From positions 1 through 5,413 of the forward strand of contig CAMLRH010000194.1 in assembly GCA_946482375.1 (NCBI GenBank): a DNA stretch of 5,413 nt, given 5' to 3'. Below, one piece after another: positions 3,898-5,413 of this stretch; position 1 is the stretch's first letter; each line of letters begins with the position of its first letter. Both the position numbers and the translations under genes were made by a program. The DNA comes from an uncultured Caulobacteraceae bacterium. Lineage in GTDB: Bacteria; Pseudomonadota; Alphaproteobacteria; Caulobacterales; Caulobacteraceae. The notes under the pieces are model-generated. The model saw only the letters and a list, made by a program, of their open reading frames with translations. It ran no database searches and was not told the origin of the DNA.

Positions 3898-5413
3898 TCA
3901 CGTCGCGGACCGCGGCTTTCTGCGATGCAGGTCGGTGATCGGCGCGGTGAGCTCCGACAGCGCCTTTGTGGCCGCCTGGTAACCGGCGTTGACCGCGGGG
4001 TCGTAGGCCTTCCAGTTGCGGATATCTATGCCCTCGACGTTGGGCAGGATCAGCACGTCGGAGGCCTCGCGGCTGGCGGCGAGGTCGCGCCCGGTGCTGA
4101 CGGTCGCCGCCCGCATCAACAGGGCGACGATCGGTGGGCCCTGCCGCCACTTGCCGGAAAACAGCCAGTCGAGGAACGGCGGCACGTCCTTGAAGTCGTC
4201 CGCCGTGACGCTGCGGCCGCGCGTGACATCGACGCCCACAACCGCGCCGAGGTGAAAGGCGCGCATGATGTCGGCGGGAAAATTCTTCACGACCGCGCCG
4301 TCCACCAGCACGTCGGCGCCCTGGGTGACCGGGGGCAGGACGCCGGGCAGCGCGATCGAGGCCCTGAGCGCCCGGCGCAGCAGCCCCCCCCGGTGCAGGT
4401 GGTAGGCCCCCGTCGTCAGGTTCGAGGAGACGCAGAAGAAGGGCAGCGGCATGTCGGCGATCTGGATGTCGCCGAAATGCTCCCTCAGCCGCTGGCGAAC
4501 CAGGTTGCCGCGGGTCATGGCGATCATCGGAAAGGCGATATCGGCGATCGGGCTCGACGAGACGAACGCCGCGCGCATGCGATGGTCCATCTCCTCCTCG
4601 TCCCAGCCGAGCGCGAGGCCCGCCGCGATCATGGCGCCCATCGAGGCGCCGCCGACGAAGTCGATGGGCACGCCGGCCTCGCGCAGCGCCTTGATCGCGC
4701 CGATGTGGGCGTAGGCCCGGGCTCCGCCGCCCGACAGCACCAGCCCAACGGACTGACCGGTCAGCACGCGCGCGATCCGGGCGACATCGGCGGTGTCCCC
4801 CCGGCGGACGTGGAAGACGCGCGCGGCCTTGGTGACGTCTAGCCATGCCTCCGACCCCTGCGGGTGCTTGCGGGTGGCGGGCCGGATGAGCAACAGGTCG
4901 ACAAGCTGCTGCGCCTGCAGCGGCTCGGAGGCATAGCCGGCGAACGTCCTTGGCGGCTTGCGCTCGCCATGGCCCACCCAGAGCAGGCGGTCGACCTGGC
5001 GGCCCACCATCGCCTTCCAGGCCTGCTCGTCCTGCTCGGCGCAATAGAGGACGAAATCGTTCGCCGCCTCGAGGTTGGAGAAGGCCTCGGTGGCGTCGTC
5101 CACCGCCTCGACGCCGCGAACGGCCACGGAATAGCCGTTGGCCCGCACGGCGCCGGCGATCTGGTCGACCAGCGTCCGGATCGGCGGGCCGTCGTCGACG
5201 GCGATGAAACCGAACACCGAAGGCGCGCCGAGGACATCCGGCTTGGTCGTCTGGCGCGCCCGCAGGATCATCAACCGCGCGAGCTCGGTCATGACGCCGG
5301 GATGGCGCTCGACGGCCTCGAAGAAGTCGGCGCGGGGCAGGGCGAGGATCTCGCTGTCGCGCAGGGCGACGACGGCCGCCGAGTGCGGCGTGCCGGCGAC
5401 CAGCGCCATCTCG
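3898..5413 (-). CDS. NTE-type patatin-like phospholipase with N-terminal cyclic-nucleotide-binding domain, 5' end outside window
   Basis: This is a serine lysophospholipase/phospholipase of the neuropathy-target-esterase type, expected to act on membrane phospholipids. Numbering is from the Met at 5409, which is internal: the preceding codon is Glu, and E-M-A-L is the middle of a cNMP-binding domain. Residues 1-52 finish that domain, whose phosphate cassette reads TPHSAAV (7-13) with His where nucleotide binders have Arg. Residues about 64-190 resemble the linker between these domains in NTE proteins (GFIAVDD at 67-73, DRLLWVGHGE at 140-149). The patatin domain covers about 219-400. Its oxyanion-hole motif GGGAR is at 227-231, the nucleophile is Ser256 in GASMG (254-258), LPGVLPPV is at 354-361, and the catalytic Asp370 is in DGA. 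All catalytic parts are present, so it should be active. No signal peptide can be judged. It is first in a leftward unit with the 22-codon frame 74 bases downstream. Confidence 0.93.
   Translation of the reverse strand, partial: EMALVAGTPHSAAVVALRDSEILALPRADFFEAVERHPGVMTELARLMILRARQTTKPDVLGAPSVFGFIAVDDGPPIRTLVDQIAGAVRANGYSVAVRGVEAVDDATEAFSNLEAANDFVLYCAEQDEQAWKAMVGRQVDRLLWVGHGERKPPRTFAGYASEPLQAQQLVDLLLIRPATRKHPQGSEAWLDVTKAARVFHVRRGDTADVARIARVLTGQSVGLVLSGGGARAYAHIGAIKALREAGVPIDFVGGASMGAMIAAGLALGWDEEEMDHRMRAAFVSSSPIADIAFPMIAMTRGNLVRQRLREHFGDIQIADMPLPFFCVSSNLTTGAYHLHRGGLLRRALRASIALPGVLPPVTQGADVLVDGAVVKNFPADIMRAFHLGAVVGVDVTRGRSVTADDFKDVPPFLDWLFSGKWRQGPPIVALLMRAATVSTGRDLAASREASDVLILPNVEGIDIRNWKAYDPAVNAGYQAATKALSELTAPITDLHRRKPRSAT

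Noticed and set aside
3532..3982. Two overlapping plus-strand frames in the gap between the propeller and phospholipase genes.
   Set aside because: No ribosome binding site, no recognisable product, and they read through the terminator hairpin, the small gene and the end of the phospholipase gene.
3925..4842. Long plus-strand open frame antisense to the phospholipase gene.
   Set aside because: The opposite strand encodes a clear catalytic patatin domain across the same bases, and this frame shows no recognisable motif.
3755..5044. Long minus-strand open frame overlapping the phospholipase gene in another frame.
   Set aside because: Its product is Arg/Gly/Pro-rich low-complexity sequence typical of high-GC shadow frames. 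Only the last 22 codons, with their own ribosome binding site, are supported.

Overview
The window is GC-rich with high-GC codon choice. It suggests an alphaproteobacterium of the order Caulobacterales (Caulobacter, Phenylobacterium or Brevundimonas relatives). The strongest clue is a gene at 1351-2436 that looks like spmX, the lysozyme-derived polarity factor of stalked bacteria. It has a phage-lysozyme-like N-terminus, an acidic proline-containing linker and two C-terminal membrane helices. GANTC sites and a -24/-12 promoter in front of spmX fit the same group. The genus cannot be fixed from this window.

Layout, left to right. (1) 1-1287, plus strand: the C-terminal 428 residues of the magnesium channel MgtE, whose start lies outside the window. 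(2) 1288-1350: a 63-base gap with a well-spaced sigma-54 element (about 1290-1305). A 14-base palindrome lies about 90 bases upstream of the predicted transcription start, inside the end of mgtE. (3) 1351-2436, plus strand: spmX. (4) 2437-2524: a convergent gap filled by two palindromes that are inverted copies of each other. (5) 2525-3502, minus strand: an exported kelch-type beta-propeller protein of unknown function, with a GTG start. (6) 3503-3897: a non-canonical gap with no large gene. It holds the leader of the propeller gene, a 13-bp hairpin terminator (3683-3715), and a 22-codon reading frame (3755-3823, minus strand) with a ribosome binding site that matches the complement of the 16S rRNA tail almost completely. 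(7) 3898-5413, minus strand: a patatin-like phospholipase of the NTE type, preceded by the end of a cyclic-nucleotide-binding-like domain; its start lies beyond the right edge.

Transcription. mgtE and spmX run rightwards, but the promoter between them suggests spmX has its own cell-cycle-type control (in Caulobacter, sigma-54 with the activator TacA). The phospholipase, the 22-codon frame and the propeller gene run leftwards, with a terminator separating the propeller gene from the other two. There is no sign of a mobile element, prophage, CRISPR array, tRNA or rRNA gene. The lysozyme domain is a domesticated cellular protein, not a phage remnant.

The items most worth following are the 22-codon gene with its own possible promoter and terminator (a candidate small protein or dual-function RNA), the sigma-54 site of spmX, the replaced catalytic Asp in the SpmX lysozyme cleft, and the lost phosphate-binding Arg in the phospholipase's nucleotide-binding domain.
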